Source: an uncultured bacterium (GTDB lineage: Bacteria > Bacillota_I > Bacilli_A > RF39 > UBA660). From it: a stretch of DNA of 12,317 nt. A program made the position numbers and the translations under genes. Positions 5,733-11,845 of this stretch are shown here, in pieces. Positions within the stretch are counted from its first letter, which is position 1. Each line of letters opens with the position of its first letter. The DNA is taken from the NCBI GenBank assembly GCA_905215145.1, contig CAJMOW010000027.1, positions 1 to 12,317 on the forward strand, read 5' to 3'. Below the pieces are notes generated by a model, which saw only the letters and a program-made list of their open reading frames with translations, was not told where the DNA came from and ran no database searches.

Positions 5733-7379
5733 TTATACTTCTTGAACAACGATTAAAATCATAGGTTTGCACTCTGTTTGTTCATAGAAGTATTTGCCAA
5801 CCTTATCTCTAATTGCCATTTTTATTTTATTAAAATCTACATAATTTGGTTTTATATTATTTTCTATTATATCTTTTGATATATTAGTGGCTTCTTTAAT
5901 TAAATCTATATTTTCTTTTACATATATAAAACCACGAGTAAGTATTTCAGGTCCAGCTAATAATTCTTTTGTAACTTTATCTAATGTTACTGTTACTATA
6001 ACTATACCATTTTCACCTAAAGATTCACGATCTTTAAGTACTAGTTCACCAATATCACCAGCTGTTTTACCATCTATTAAGATATCATCAACTTTAACTT
6101 TTTCGTTTGTATCAACTAATTTTCCATCTATAAAAGTTGCTACTTCACCATTAAGTTTTAAGATAATATTCTCTTCTTTCATTCCAATTTTTAAAGCTAC
6201 TTCTTTATTTGCTACTTGATGACGATATTCGCCATTAACTGGAAAATAATATTTTGGATTCATTAGATCTAGCATTAACATTAAATCTTCACTAGATGCA
6301 TGATTAGCTAAATATTTTTTTTCTGACAATATTACTAAGTTACTTCCTATTTTTGATATATCATCAAATACTTTAGTAGCACTCTTTTCCATACCATCAT
6401 ATACAGGTGAAGCAAATACTATTGTATCTTTTTCACTTATTTTTACAAATTTATCATAACCTTTTATTATTCTCTTAATATTTGAAAAAGGTTTTTCTCT
6501 TTCATCAGATACTATTACAACAGCTCTTGAATCTTCAGCATTAAAAATACTTTTTATTCTGTTTTTATCAAAATGAATATATCCCATTTCAATTGCTCTT
6601 AGTATTATACTTTCGATTCTTTTCCCCATTATAACTACATTTCTATTCGTAGGAGTTATTTCATTAAGTATTTGTTCAATCCTATATATTTGCGCAGGAG
6701 AAATATTTATAAGTACTCTTCCTGAATTATTATTAATTGTTTCTTTAATTATTGAATTTATTCTATGATTTGGAGATGTATAACCTTTTTTATCTGCATA
6801 CCCACTTTCACTTAACAAACATAAAACTCCTTGTTTTCCTACATAAGCAAGTTTACCTATATCTGTTTTAAATGCACCTAACATAGACGCATCAAATAAA
6901 AAGTTTCCCGTATAAAATATAATTCCATCTTTTGTATATAAAGCATATCCAACGTTATCAGGAACAGAGTGTGTTAAACTTATAGGAAATATACTATTTT
7001 CACCAAATTTGATTTTTTGATGTGCTTTTATTTCTATTAAGTTTTTGCATTCTATTTTATCTTCCATTAATTGATTTTTAATAATTTCTAAAGTGAAAGC
7101 AGTTCCATATATTTTTAAATTTGGAATATCTAAAAGTAAATCTGATATAGCACCCATTTGACTATCATGTCCATGAGTAATAAAAAGTCCTTTTATTCTA
7201 TTTTTATTTTCTTTTAGATAATCATAATTAGGTATTATATAATCAATACCAAGCATTTTATCATCTGCATATTTTAACCCGGCTTCAAATACAAATATAT
7301 CATCATTTACTTCAACAACATACATATTTTTACCAAGTTCATTTAATCCGCCTAAAGCAAATATTTTAATTTTATTCAT
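5733..7379 (-). CDS. RNase J family protein, J2-like, with a degenerate metallo-beta-lactamase active site
   Basis: The full length (548 residues) aligns with B. subtilis RNase J1/J2, the 5'-3' exo/endoribonucleases of mRNA decay and rRNA maturation. Shared landmarks are ALGGLNELGKN (8-18), LGIDYIIPNYDYL, GLFITHGHD (64-72), LTHSVPDNVGYAL (from 135), VNGEYRHQ (381-388), a beta-CASP domain between, and the C-terminal ILTRGFIYVKE and CKPMILIVVQEV. The metal-binding motif HxHxDH reads HGHDSQ (69-74), so the last Asp and His are Ser and Gln. The TGDF motif is TGNF (N159), the HGEYR His is N382, and the beta-CASP GSQGEP is SDEREKP (291-297). Only H69, H71 and H137 of the seven ligands remain. B. 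subtilis J2 is partly degenerate in the same way, but less so. Probably a non-catalytic partner of an active RNase J1 coded elsewhere. Start supported by AAAGGAG 5 nt upstream. Confidence 0.93.
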   Translation of the reverse strand: MNKIKIFALGGLNELGKNMYVVEVNDDIFVFEAGLKYADDKMLGIDYIIPNYDYLKENKNRIKGLFITHGHDSQMGAISDLLLDIPNLKIYGTAFTLEIIKNQLMEDKIECKNLIEIKAHQKIKFGENSIFPISLTHSVPDNVGYALYTKDGIIFYTGNFLFDASMLGAFKTDIGKLAYVGKQGVLCLLSESGYADKKGYTSPNHRINSIIKETINNNSGRVLINISPAQIYRIEQILNEITPTNRNVVIMGKRIESIILRAIEMGYIHFDKNRIKSIFNAEDSRAVVIVSDEREKPFSNIKRIIKGYDKFVKISEKDTIVFASPVYDGMEKSATKVFDDISKIGSNLVILSEKKYLANHASSEDLMLMLDLMNPKYYFPVNGEYRHQVANKEVALKIGMKEENIILKLNGEVATFIDGKLVDTNEKVKVDDILIDGKTAGDIGELVLKDRESLGENGIVIVTVTLDKVTKELLAGPEILTRGFIYVKENIDLIKEATNISKDIIENNIKPNYVDFNKIKMAIRDKVGKYFYEQTECKPMILIVVQEV

Positions 7380-7400
7380 TTTTTCTCCTTTCTTTAAATT

Positions 7401-7442
7401 AAAAAGCCTAATTAATTATATCACAAAATAATTAATTAGACT
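7401..7442 (-). terminator. Strong intrinsic terminator of the lipoprotein gene
   Basis: On the minus strand 7442-7428 pairs with 7419-7405 in a 15-bp stem with one U-G pair (12 bp of it an uninterrupted perfect repeat), around an 8-nt loop at 7427-7420, and a run of U follows at 7405-7401. This is the longest hairpin in the window. Confidence 0.75.
7415..7423 (-). promoter_or_regulatory. Extended -10 of the RNase J-like gene, inside the upstream terminator
   Basis: TGATATAAT (7423-7415, minus strand) is a perfect extended -10. No good -35 is seen at 16-18 nt. It lies in the loop and 3' arm of the lipoprotein terminator. Predicted start near 7408, about 28 nt before the ATG. Confidence 0.5.
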
Positions 7443-7455
7443 AATTTTTTATAAA

Positions 7456-7875
7456 TTATTTACAAGTATATCCATCTTCAGTCATAGATTTGATAAAATC
7501 TTCACTAGATTGATTTTTGAAATCATCTTTAGCTAATCCTAATTGATCATATGTATCATCACTAATTTTAGAAGCATCTATTTCCATTTTTAATGAAACA
7601 GAATCTTTTCCTTTAGTAGCACTTGCTTTAACACCATCATAATTCATAGACTTAGCTGCTGTTTCCATATAAGTATAAGTTAAATCTAAATATTGAGAAT
7701 CAACTTTTACAGCAGATTCAATTGTTGCTTTTGTTACATTATTTCCACTAAATGTTGCTTTTATACTAGTAGTTTGTTCATCTTCTGTTTTAGTACATGT
7801 AACAGTTTTACCTCCACAAGCTGTTAGTGAGAAAATAGCCACTAATGAAATTGCAAATCCAAATACTTTTTTCAT
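7456..7875 (-). CDS. Small lipoprotein, resembling the DUF1307/YehR family
   Basis: Residues 1-20 are a lipoprotein signal peptide: KK, a hydrophobic core, then the lipobox LTAC with the lipidated C20. The 119-residue mature part starts GGKTVTCTKTEDEQTTSIKA and continues with ATFSGNNVTKATI, as in the two-strand opening of Gram-positive YehR/DUF1307 lipoproteins, and ends DFIKSMTEDGYTC. C27 and C138 are the only other cysteines and might bond. It should sit on the outer face of the membrane; the function of the family is not established. I chose ATG at 7875 over an in-frame TTG at 7893, because AAAGGAG lies 8 nt before the ATG and a TGTTATTAT extended -10 at 7906-7898 would start transcription downstream of the TTG. 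It ends in a strong terminator and so is probably monocistronic. Confidence 0.85.
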   Translation of the reverse strand: MKKVFGFAISLVAIFSLTACGGKTVTCTKTEDEQTTSIKATFSGNNVTKATIESAVKVDSQYLDLTYTYMETAAKSMNYDGVKASATKGKDSVSLKMEIDASKISDDTYDQLGLAKDDFKNQSSEDFIKSMTEDGYTCK

Positions 7876-7883
7876 ACTCCTTA

Positions 7884-7890
7884 CTCCTTT
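7884..7890 (-). promoter_or_regulatory. Ribosome binding site that decides the lipoprotein start
   Basis: AAAGGAG on the minus strand, 8 nt before the ATG at 7875. It lies inside the reading frame that would open at the TTG at 7893, which argues against that start. Confidence 0.7.
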
Positions 7891-7897
7891 CAATAAT

Positions 7898-7906
7898 ATA
7901 ATAACA
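7898..7906 (-). promoter_or_regulatory. Possible extended -10 of the lipoprotein gene
   Basis: TGTTATTAT on the minus strand, with no clear -35 upstream. Predicted start near 7891 gives a leader of about 16 nt beginning at the ribosome binding site. Confidence 0.4.
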
Positions 7907-7929
7907 TAAATTTTAATTAAAAAAAAGTT

Positions 7930-9210
7930 TTATTTTTTATCAACGATAAAAATACTATAATTATTAAATTTTAATTTTTTTAATACATTTTTTGCATCTT
8001 TTATATTTAATGATTTAGCTATACTATGTATATTTGTAATAACATGATTATACCTAACTATATCAGACATAATTTTATGATTTATAGAAAATATATTATC
8101 ACTCATAAACACATTTGAGCTTATTATACCTTTCTTTTTTCGTTCTAATTGTTCCTCATTAATCGAAAGTTTATTTATCTCATTAGAAACAAGTTCAATT
8201 GCTTTTTCTTTACTTTCAGTTTCTAAAAATAAAGTATATACAACATGATTACAAGCTTCAACACTAGATATTTCAATATTAGAATTTATTATTTCCATTT
8301 GTTTTAATTGTTCATTAAATAAAGAAGTTGGCCCAAAATTAATATCAAATATAAGTGATAAATACATCATTTTTTCTTTTTCAGATAAATGATCAGGCAA
8401 ATCATTTAAATTAAATTTATAATTAAGAGAAATTTTAGGTATTGTAACATTCATTTTTAATACTTCTTTTTCTTTAAAAACCTCATCTGGCTCATCATAA
8501 ATTTTAACATCTATTTTTTTCATTTTTTCAAATGTTTTATTATTTTGATTTTCTTCTATAATTTGAAAAACCTTATCTTTATCAACTTTTCCTGTTATAA
8601 CCACAAACATATTTGAAGGATTATAAAATGTATTATAACATTTATATAAAATCTCTTTTGTAATACTATTAACACTTTCTGTTGTTCCAATTACTGAATT
8701 TCTAATAGGATGTTCTTTAAATGTATTAAATAAAATTCCTTCATATAATCTACTATAAGGATCATCTTCATACATTTTTATTTCTTGTTCGATTATTCCT
8801 TTTTCTTTTTCTACATTTTTATCAGTAAAATATGGTTTTTGTACATAATCAAGTAAATAATTAAGGTTTTCCTCAAAAAAATCTGGACCTGAAAATAAAT
8901 ACGTTGTTTTAAAAGCTGATGTATTTGCATTTGCATCCGCTCCTCTTTCTGAAAAAAATGTAAAAGGATCTACACCATTTTCTTGTTCAAACATTTTATG
9001 TTCTAAAAAGTGAGCTACACCATTTGGAACTTTTATCATTTCACTTTCATTTACTGGAACAAATTCATTTTGAACCGAACCATATTTAGTTGAAAAAGTA
9101 CAATATATATTATTAACATTTTCATTTGGTACTATAAATATTTCTAGTCCATTTTGTAGTTTTTTTGAATACAAAGTTAAATCTAGGTTTTCTAAAATAC
9201 TTTTATTCAT
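7930..9210 (-). CDS. M16 family zinc metallopeptidase, YmfH-like catalytic subunit
   Basis: Matches Gram-positive YmfH (about 428 residues; this one has 426). The inverted zinc motif HxxEH is intact as H67-F-L-E70-H71, followed by KMFEQENG, and the third ligand is E143 in the helix EKGIIEQEIKMYEDDP. GADANANTSAFKTTYLFSG (90-108) is the usual active-site strand region. The C-terminal half lacks the Arg/Tyr substrate-binding pair found in its neighbour: at the equivalent place it reads FGPTSLFNEQLKQMEII. The gene starts 8 nt inside the end of the YmfF-like gene (ATGAATAA overlap), with GAAGGTGAT just upstream, so the two are translationally coupled and probably make a heterodimer. No signal peptide; cytoplasmic peptide degradation or processing is expected. 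An eight-U run after the stop (7926-7919) with only a weak A-U stem may end the transcript. Confidence 0.93.
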   Translation of the reverse strand: MNKSILENLDLTLYSKKLQNGLEIFIVPNENVNNIYCTFSTKYGSVQNEFVPVNESEMIKVPNGVAHFLEHKMFEQENGVDPFTFFSERGADANANTSAFKTTYLFSGPDFFEENLNYLLDYVQKPYFTDKNVEKEKGIIEQEIKMYEDDPYSRLYEGILFNTFKEHPIRNSVIGTTESVNSITKEILYKCYNTFYNPSNMFVVITGKVDKDKVFQIIEENQNNKTFEKMKKIDVKIYDEPDEVFKEKEVLKMNVTIPKISLNYKFNLNDLPDHLSEKEKMMYLSLIFDINFGPTSLFNEQLKQMEIINSNIEISSVEACNHVVYTLFLETESKEKAIELVSNEINKLSINEEQLERKKKGIISSNVFMSDNIFSINHKIMSDIVRYNHVITNIHSIAKSLNIKDAKNVLKKLKFNNYSIFIVDKK

Positions 9211-10468
9211 CTATATCACCTTCTAACAAATATATTGTATCTAAATGTATTTTCTTTGAAACTGAAATTATCATATCTCTGTTAACTTTATTAATATTTT
9301 TCATTCTATCGTCTATTAAATCCATATCTAAGTATTCTTTAGAAATATATGTATTTATTATGGAACTAGGGTTATCTGTAATGCTTTCAAAACTACTAAT
9401 ATATGTGGTTTTTGCAGCTTCAATATCTTCATCTGTAAATAAACCTTTTTCCATACTTTTTAATTCTTTTTTTATCAAATTAACACATTTTTTGAAAGAT
9501 TCTTTATTAATACCTGCCCTAATTTTTAATATACCCCAAATAATTGAATAAGAATTTCCGATAGTATAACATAGGGAATTTTTTTCTCTAACTTCTTTAA
9601 AAAGTTTAGAATTAGGTCCACCGCCTAGTATAAAATTATATACTCTCATAACATATTCTCTTTCAAATTTTGATAATTCTTCTACTTTAAGATTCATAAC
9701 TAATTTACTTTGACCAAAAGGCTTTTTTTCACATACTGTTTTTATTCTTTTTCTGTATATATTACTTATATCATAATGTGATTCACTAGGTTTTTTAATT
9801 GTTTTAATTTTAAATTTTTTAGAAAATATTTTTTTTATTTCTTCTTCATCTATATCTCCTATTATAAACACGTCTACTAAATCACTTTTTAAAACTGATT
9901 TATAATAACTATATAAGTTTTTTTCATCTATTTTTAGTAAATCGTCTAAATATCCAGTCGCATTATATGAAAAACTTGCTTTTTTATCTGTTTCTTCATT
10001 AGCTCTAAGTTCACTATAAAAAGATGGATTATCACATTGTGATTCTAATTCTTCTTTCAATGAAGAAACCGCAAAATTAAATGAATCTTTATTAAATTTG
10101 TTATTTTCAACATTTGGATTTAGTAATATATCCAATATAAATTCAATTGAATTTTTCACTTGATTTTTTTCTGTATATTTATCATTTAAAAAAATACTAG
10201 ATAAACTTAAAACTGAATAATTTCCTGATATATATGATGATGAATTCAAAGATAAATTATATAATTCTTCTATTTTTATTTCAAGTAATCTACTACTTTT
10301 ATAATTCATACTTGATTCTAAAAGTATTCTTGAAAGCAAAGAACGTTTTGTTATTTCACTTTTTTTAACTTTTCTTTTAAAATTAATTTTAATTGTTACC
10401 GTTTTAAATTTGTTTGTATTTATTAAATGAATATTATAAGGTCCTACATCTATTTTTTTATATTTCAT
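9203..10468 (-). CDS. M16 family peptidase homologue without zinc site, YmfF-like partner
   Basis: Length 421 and overall order match Gram-positive YmfF. At the position of HxxEH the sequence is LLSRILLESSMNYKSSRLLEIKIEELY (about 44-70 in two stretches), so no zinc ligand is kept. The C-terminal half has GGGPNSKLFKEVREKNSLCY (282-301), with R294 and Y301 at the place of the Arg/Tyr pair that holds the substrate C-terminal side in M16B enzymes. It therefore looks like the substrate-binding, non-catalytic subunit of a heterodimer with the following YmfH-like protein, whose start codon it overlaps by 8 nt. The ribosome binding site is GAGGTG, 4 nt before the ATG. A TATAAT is 27 nt upstream of the start codon. 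In B. subtilis the same two genes are adjacent, but the lipid and DNA-repair genes that follow there are not found here. Confidence 0.9.
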   Translation of the reverse strand: MKYKKIDVGPYNIHLINTNKFKTVTIKINFKRKVKKSEITKRSLLSRILLESSMNYKSSRLLEIKIEELYNLSLNSSSYISGNYSVLSLSSIFLNDKYTEKNQVKNSIEFILDILLNPNVENNKFNKDSFNFAVSSLKEELESQCDNPSFYSELRANEETDKKASFSYNATGYLDDLLKIDEKNLYSYYKSVLKSDLVDVFIIGDIDEEEIKKIFSKKFKIKTIKKPSESHYDISNIYRKRIKTVCEKKPFGQSKLVMNLKVEELSKFEREYVMRVYNFILGGGPNSKLFKEVREKNSLCYTIGNSYSIIWGILKIRAGINKESFKKCVNLIKKELKSMEKGLFTDEDIEAAKTTYISSFESITDNPSSIINTYISKEYLDMDLIDDRMKNINKVNRDMIISVSKKIHLDTIYLLEGDIDE

Positions 10469-10492
10469 AAGTCACCTCTTTCGTTAGTATAT

Positions 10493-10516
10493 GTATTATA
10501 CTTATTTTTATAATAC
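10493..10516 (-). other. Inverted repeat at the deoD end containing the ymfF -10 box
   Basis: GTATTATA (10493-10500) and TATAATAC (10509-10516) are perfect 8-bp arms around 8 nt. The minus-strand TATAAT for ymfF (10500-10495) lies in one arm, and the deoD stop codon (10510-10508) is at the other arm's edge. No U-tract follows on the minus strand, so it is a weak terminator at best. No good -35 is seen for the TATAAT. Confidence 0.4.
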
Positions 10517-11215
10517 TAAAGATGTTTCAAGTGCGATTTTTATCATATCAGTTAATTTTTTTTCTCTTTCTTCACTTGAAGTTTCTTCACCAGTCACAAA
10601 ACTATTTGAAATTGTTAATAAACAAGCTGCTCTTTTATTTAAAATTTTTGCATTATGGAATAAAGCAAATGATTCCATTTCACATGCAACACAACCATAT
10701 TTTTCTACTATATCTTTATAATTATCATTTTCTTTATAAAAAACATCTGTTGAATATATATTACCTATAGTTAAATGAATGTTTAATCTTTCTGCAATTT
10801 GCATAATATATAAGTTTAATGAATTAGATGCATTTATCATATTTTCCTCATCATTATTTTGAACTTTAGCAAATGATGAATCAGAATAACATGTGTTTGT
10901 TAAAACAACATCATATATATTTAAGTCTGGTGTATATGAACCTGCTGTTCCTATTCTTATTATATTTTTTACATCATAATACTTATATAATTCATATGAA
11001 TATATTCCAATACTTGCCATTCCCATACCTGATGCCATTATAGTTACTTTTTCACCTTTATATAATCCTGTATAAGCATACATATTTCTAACAGTATTAA
11101 CTAGTTTATAATTTTCTAAAAAGTTTTCTGCTATAAATTTTGCTCTTAAAGGATCTCCTGGCATTATTACAGTTTTAGCTATGTCTTCTTTTTTTGCCTC
11201 AATATGTGGTGTCAT
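10508..11215 (-). CDS. deoD: Purine nucleoside phosphorylase, DeoD type, with Asn at the catalytic Asp204 position
   Basis: Hexameric PNP that cleaves purine (deoxy)nucleosides with phosphate to base and (deoxy)ribose-1-phosphate in salvage; cytoplasmic. Numbering from M1 coincides with E. coli DeoD: H4 in MTPHIEAKK, G20 and R24 in MPGDPLRAKFIAE, R43, R87 and T90 in IRIGTAGS, E179-M180-E181, and R217 in SSEER. The active-site loop usually reads SDH or SDS with catalytic D204; here it is S203-N204-S205 (codon 10606-10604, AAT), followed by the normal FVTGEET. The length of 235 is normal. I chose the ATG at 11215 over an in-frame GTG at 11227, because GGGAGAG lies 11 nt before the ATG, while it overlaps the GTG. 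Divergent from an unrecognised gene and probably alone in its transcript. Whether N204 lowers activity or changes specificity cannot be told from sequence. Confidence 0.93.
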   Translation of the reverse strand: MTPHIEAKKEDIAKTVIMPGDPLRAKFIAENFLENYKLVNTVRNMYAYTGLYKGEKVTIMASGMGMASIGIYSYELYKYYDVKNIIRIGTAGSYTPDLNIYDVVLTNTCYSDSSFAKVQNNDEENMINASNSLNLYIMQIAERLNIHLTIGNIYSTDVFYKENDNYKDIVEKYGCVACEMESFALFHNAKILNKRAACLLTISNSFVTGEETSSEEREKKLTDMIKIALETSLVL

Positions 11216-11226
11216 TTTTTTTATCA

Positions 11227-11233
11227 CTCTCCC
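11227..11233 (-). promoter_or_regulatory. Ribosome binding site that decides the deoD start
   Basis: GGGAGAG on the minus strand, 11 nt before the ATG at 11215. Its last G is the first base of the in-frame GTG at 11227, which excludes that codon as a start served by this site. Confidence 0.65.
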
Positions 11234-11238
11234 ATACC

Positions 11239-11265
11239 ATTATAACACACCATTTTTATTGACAA
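11239..11265 (-). promoter_or_regulatory. deoD promoter
   Basis: TGTTATAAT extended -10 on the minus strand (TG at 11247-11246, TATAAT 11244-11239) with TTGTCA at 11265-11260, a 15-nt spacer. The spacer is short, but the extended -10 is perfect. Predicted start near 11232, so the leader is about 17 nt and begins with the ribosome binding site. Confidence 0.6.
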
Positions 11266-11288
11266 ATAATTTAAATTTGATTATTTGT
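11262..11288. promoter_or_regulatory. Inverted repeat between divergent promoters, possible operator
   Basis: ACAAATAAT (11262-11270) and ATTATTTGT (11280-11288) are perfect 9-bp arms with a 9-bp centre. The left arm overlaps the deoD -35 and the right arm overlaps the -35 of the plus-strand gene, the classic place for a repressor acting on both. High A+T content makes a chance palindrome possible. Confidence 0.4.
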
Positions 11289-11304
11289 AAAATTATGTTA
11301 TAAT
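11277..11304 (+). promoter_or_regulatory. Promoter of the plus-strand hypothetical gene
   Basis: TTGATT (11277-11282), 16-nt spacer and TATAAT (11299-11304) with extended -10 TG at 11296-11297. Predicted start near 11311, giving a leader of about 26 nt. Confidence 0.65.
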
Positions 11305-11336
11305 ATGCCGTAATTATTTAGAAAGCAGGGATTTTA

Positions 11337-11825
11337 ATGACTTTTTATGTAAGAGAAAATAAAAAAATAAATTTGTATTCTATTAATATTGATATATATA
11401 AATTATCTATTTTAAAATCAACTATTAATTCATGGGATGATAAAGGATTTTTAAGAAATAGAAAAAATATTTCATACATGGAATTTGAACCTCATTTTTT
11501 AGCTACTTTATGTAATGAGTTTATTAATTCTAAAACTAGTTTAGAAGTTACAAAATTAATAAATCAACTATCAAATTATTTAGATAATGATTTAAATGCC
11601 AATGAAATTTGTTTTTGTAAAGATTTATTAGAAATATTAAATATAACAAAAATCGATGATAACGCAAATAAACTACTAGAAAAAGATATCAATAAAGAAG
11701 TTTCATCTATTAATAGTTTTTTTGATAAATTTGATAAAATAATAAATAAAAAAGAACAAAAGTATATTCATAACAGTATATTTAAAAGTATACCTGAATA
11801 CTCTAATTTGTTCTTAATAATTTAA
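11337..11825 (+). CDS. Unrecognised 162-residue, probably cytoplasmic protein
   Basis: The only clear plus-strand gene. I recognise no family. The protein is rich in Asn, Lys, Ile and Leu, has no signal peptide or membrane span, and looks mostly helical after a short N-terminal beta-like part (MTFYVRENKKINLYSINIDIY). The centre contains WDDKGFLRNRKNISYMEFEPHF (about 33-54, in two parts) and two cysteines in EICFCKDLLEIL (about 90-101). The C-terminus is hydrophobic (NLFLII). Expression signals are good: an extended -10 promoter at 11277-11304, AGCAGGG before the ATG, and a terminator that starts in the stop codon, so it is a real monocistronic gene. Codon use is AT-rich like its neighbours. 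It shares an upstream region with deoD, with a palindrome between, so the two may be controlled together; its role is unknown. Confidence 0.75.
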   Translation: MTFYVRENKKINLYSINIDIYKLSILKSTINSWDDKGFLRNRKNISYMEFEPHFLATLCNEFINSKTSLEVTKLINQLSNYLDNDLNANEICFCKDLLEILNITKIDDNANKLLEKDINKEVSSINSFFDKFDKIINKKEQKYIHNSIFKSIPEYSNLFLII

Positions 11826-11845
11826 ACACTTAATGTGTTTTTTTT
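11824..11845 (+). terminator. Terminator between convergent genes
   Basis: AAACAC (11824-11829) and GTGTTT (11835-11840) form a 6-bp stem with a 5-nt loop, and an uninterrupted T-run covers 11838-11845. The stem starts in the stop codon of the plus-strand gene, and the T-run touches the uvrA stop codon. On the minus strand the same stem is followed only by AAATTATT, so uvrA termination here is less convincing. Confidence 0.65.

Noticed and set aside
7876..7893. TTG start at 7893 for the lipoprotein
   Set aside because: The extra residues would be coded by the ribosome binding site itself, and the signal peptide fits the ATG at 7875.
9165..9551. Plus-strand open frame of 128 codons across the ymfF/ymfH junction
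   Set aside because: Antisense to two well-supported genes, without start signals; the Ser/Ile/Leu-rich product is an antisense artefact.
10491..10770. Two overlapping plus-strand frames opposite deoD
   Set aside because: Both are antisense to the conserved C-terminal half of DeoD and have no promoter or ribosome binding site of their own.
401..11215. A single long minus-strand operon from deoD to tig
   Set aside because: Intrinsic terminators at 7401-7442, 5690-5721, 2252-2278 and 386-413, each next to a promoter-like sequence, argue for separate units.
11216..11227. GTG start at 11227 for deoD
   Set aside because: The GGGAGAG site overlaps the GTG, while it is 11 nt from the ATG at 11215, and MTPH is the usual family start.
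11259..11264. Consensus TTGACA on the plus strand as -35 of the plus-strand gene
   Set aside because: It is 34 nt from the TATAAT at 11299, twice the needed spacing. The same bases more likely serve as TTGTCA for deoD on the other strand.
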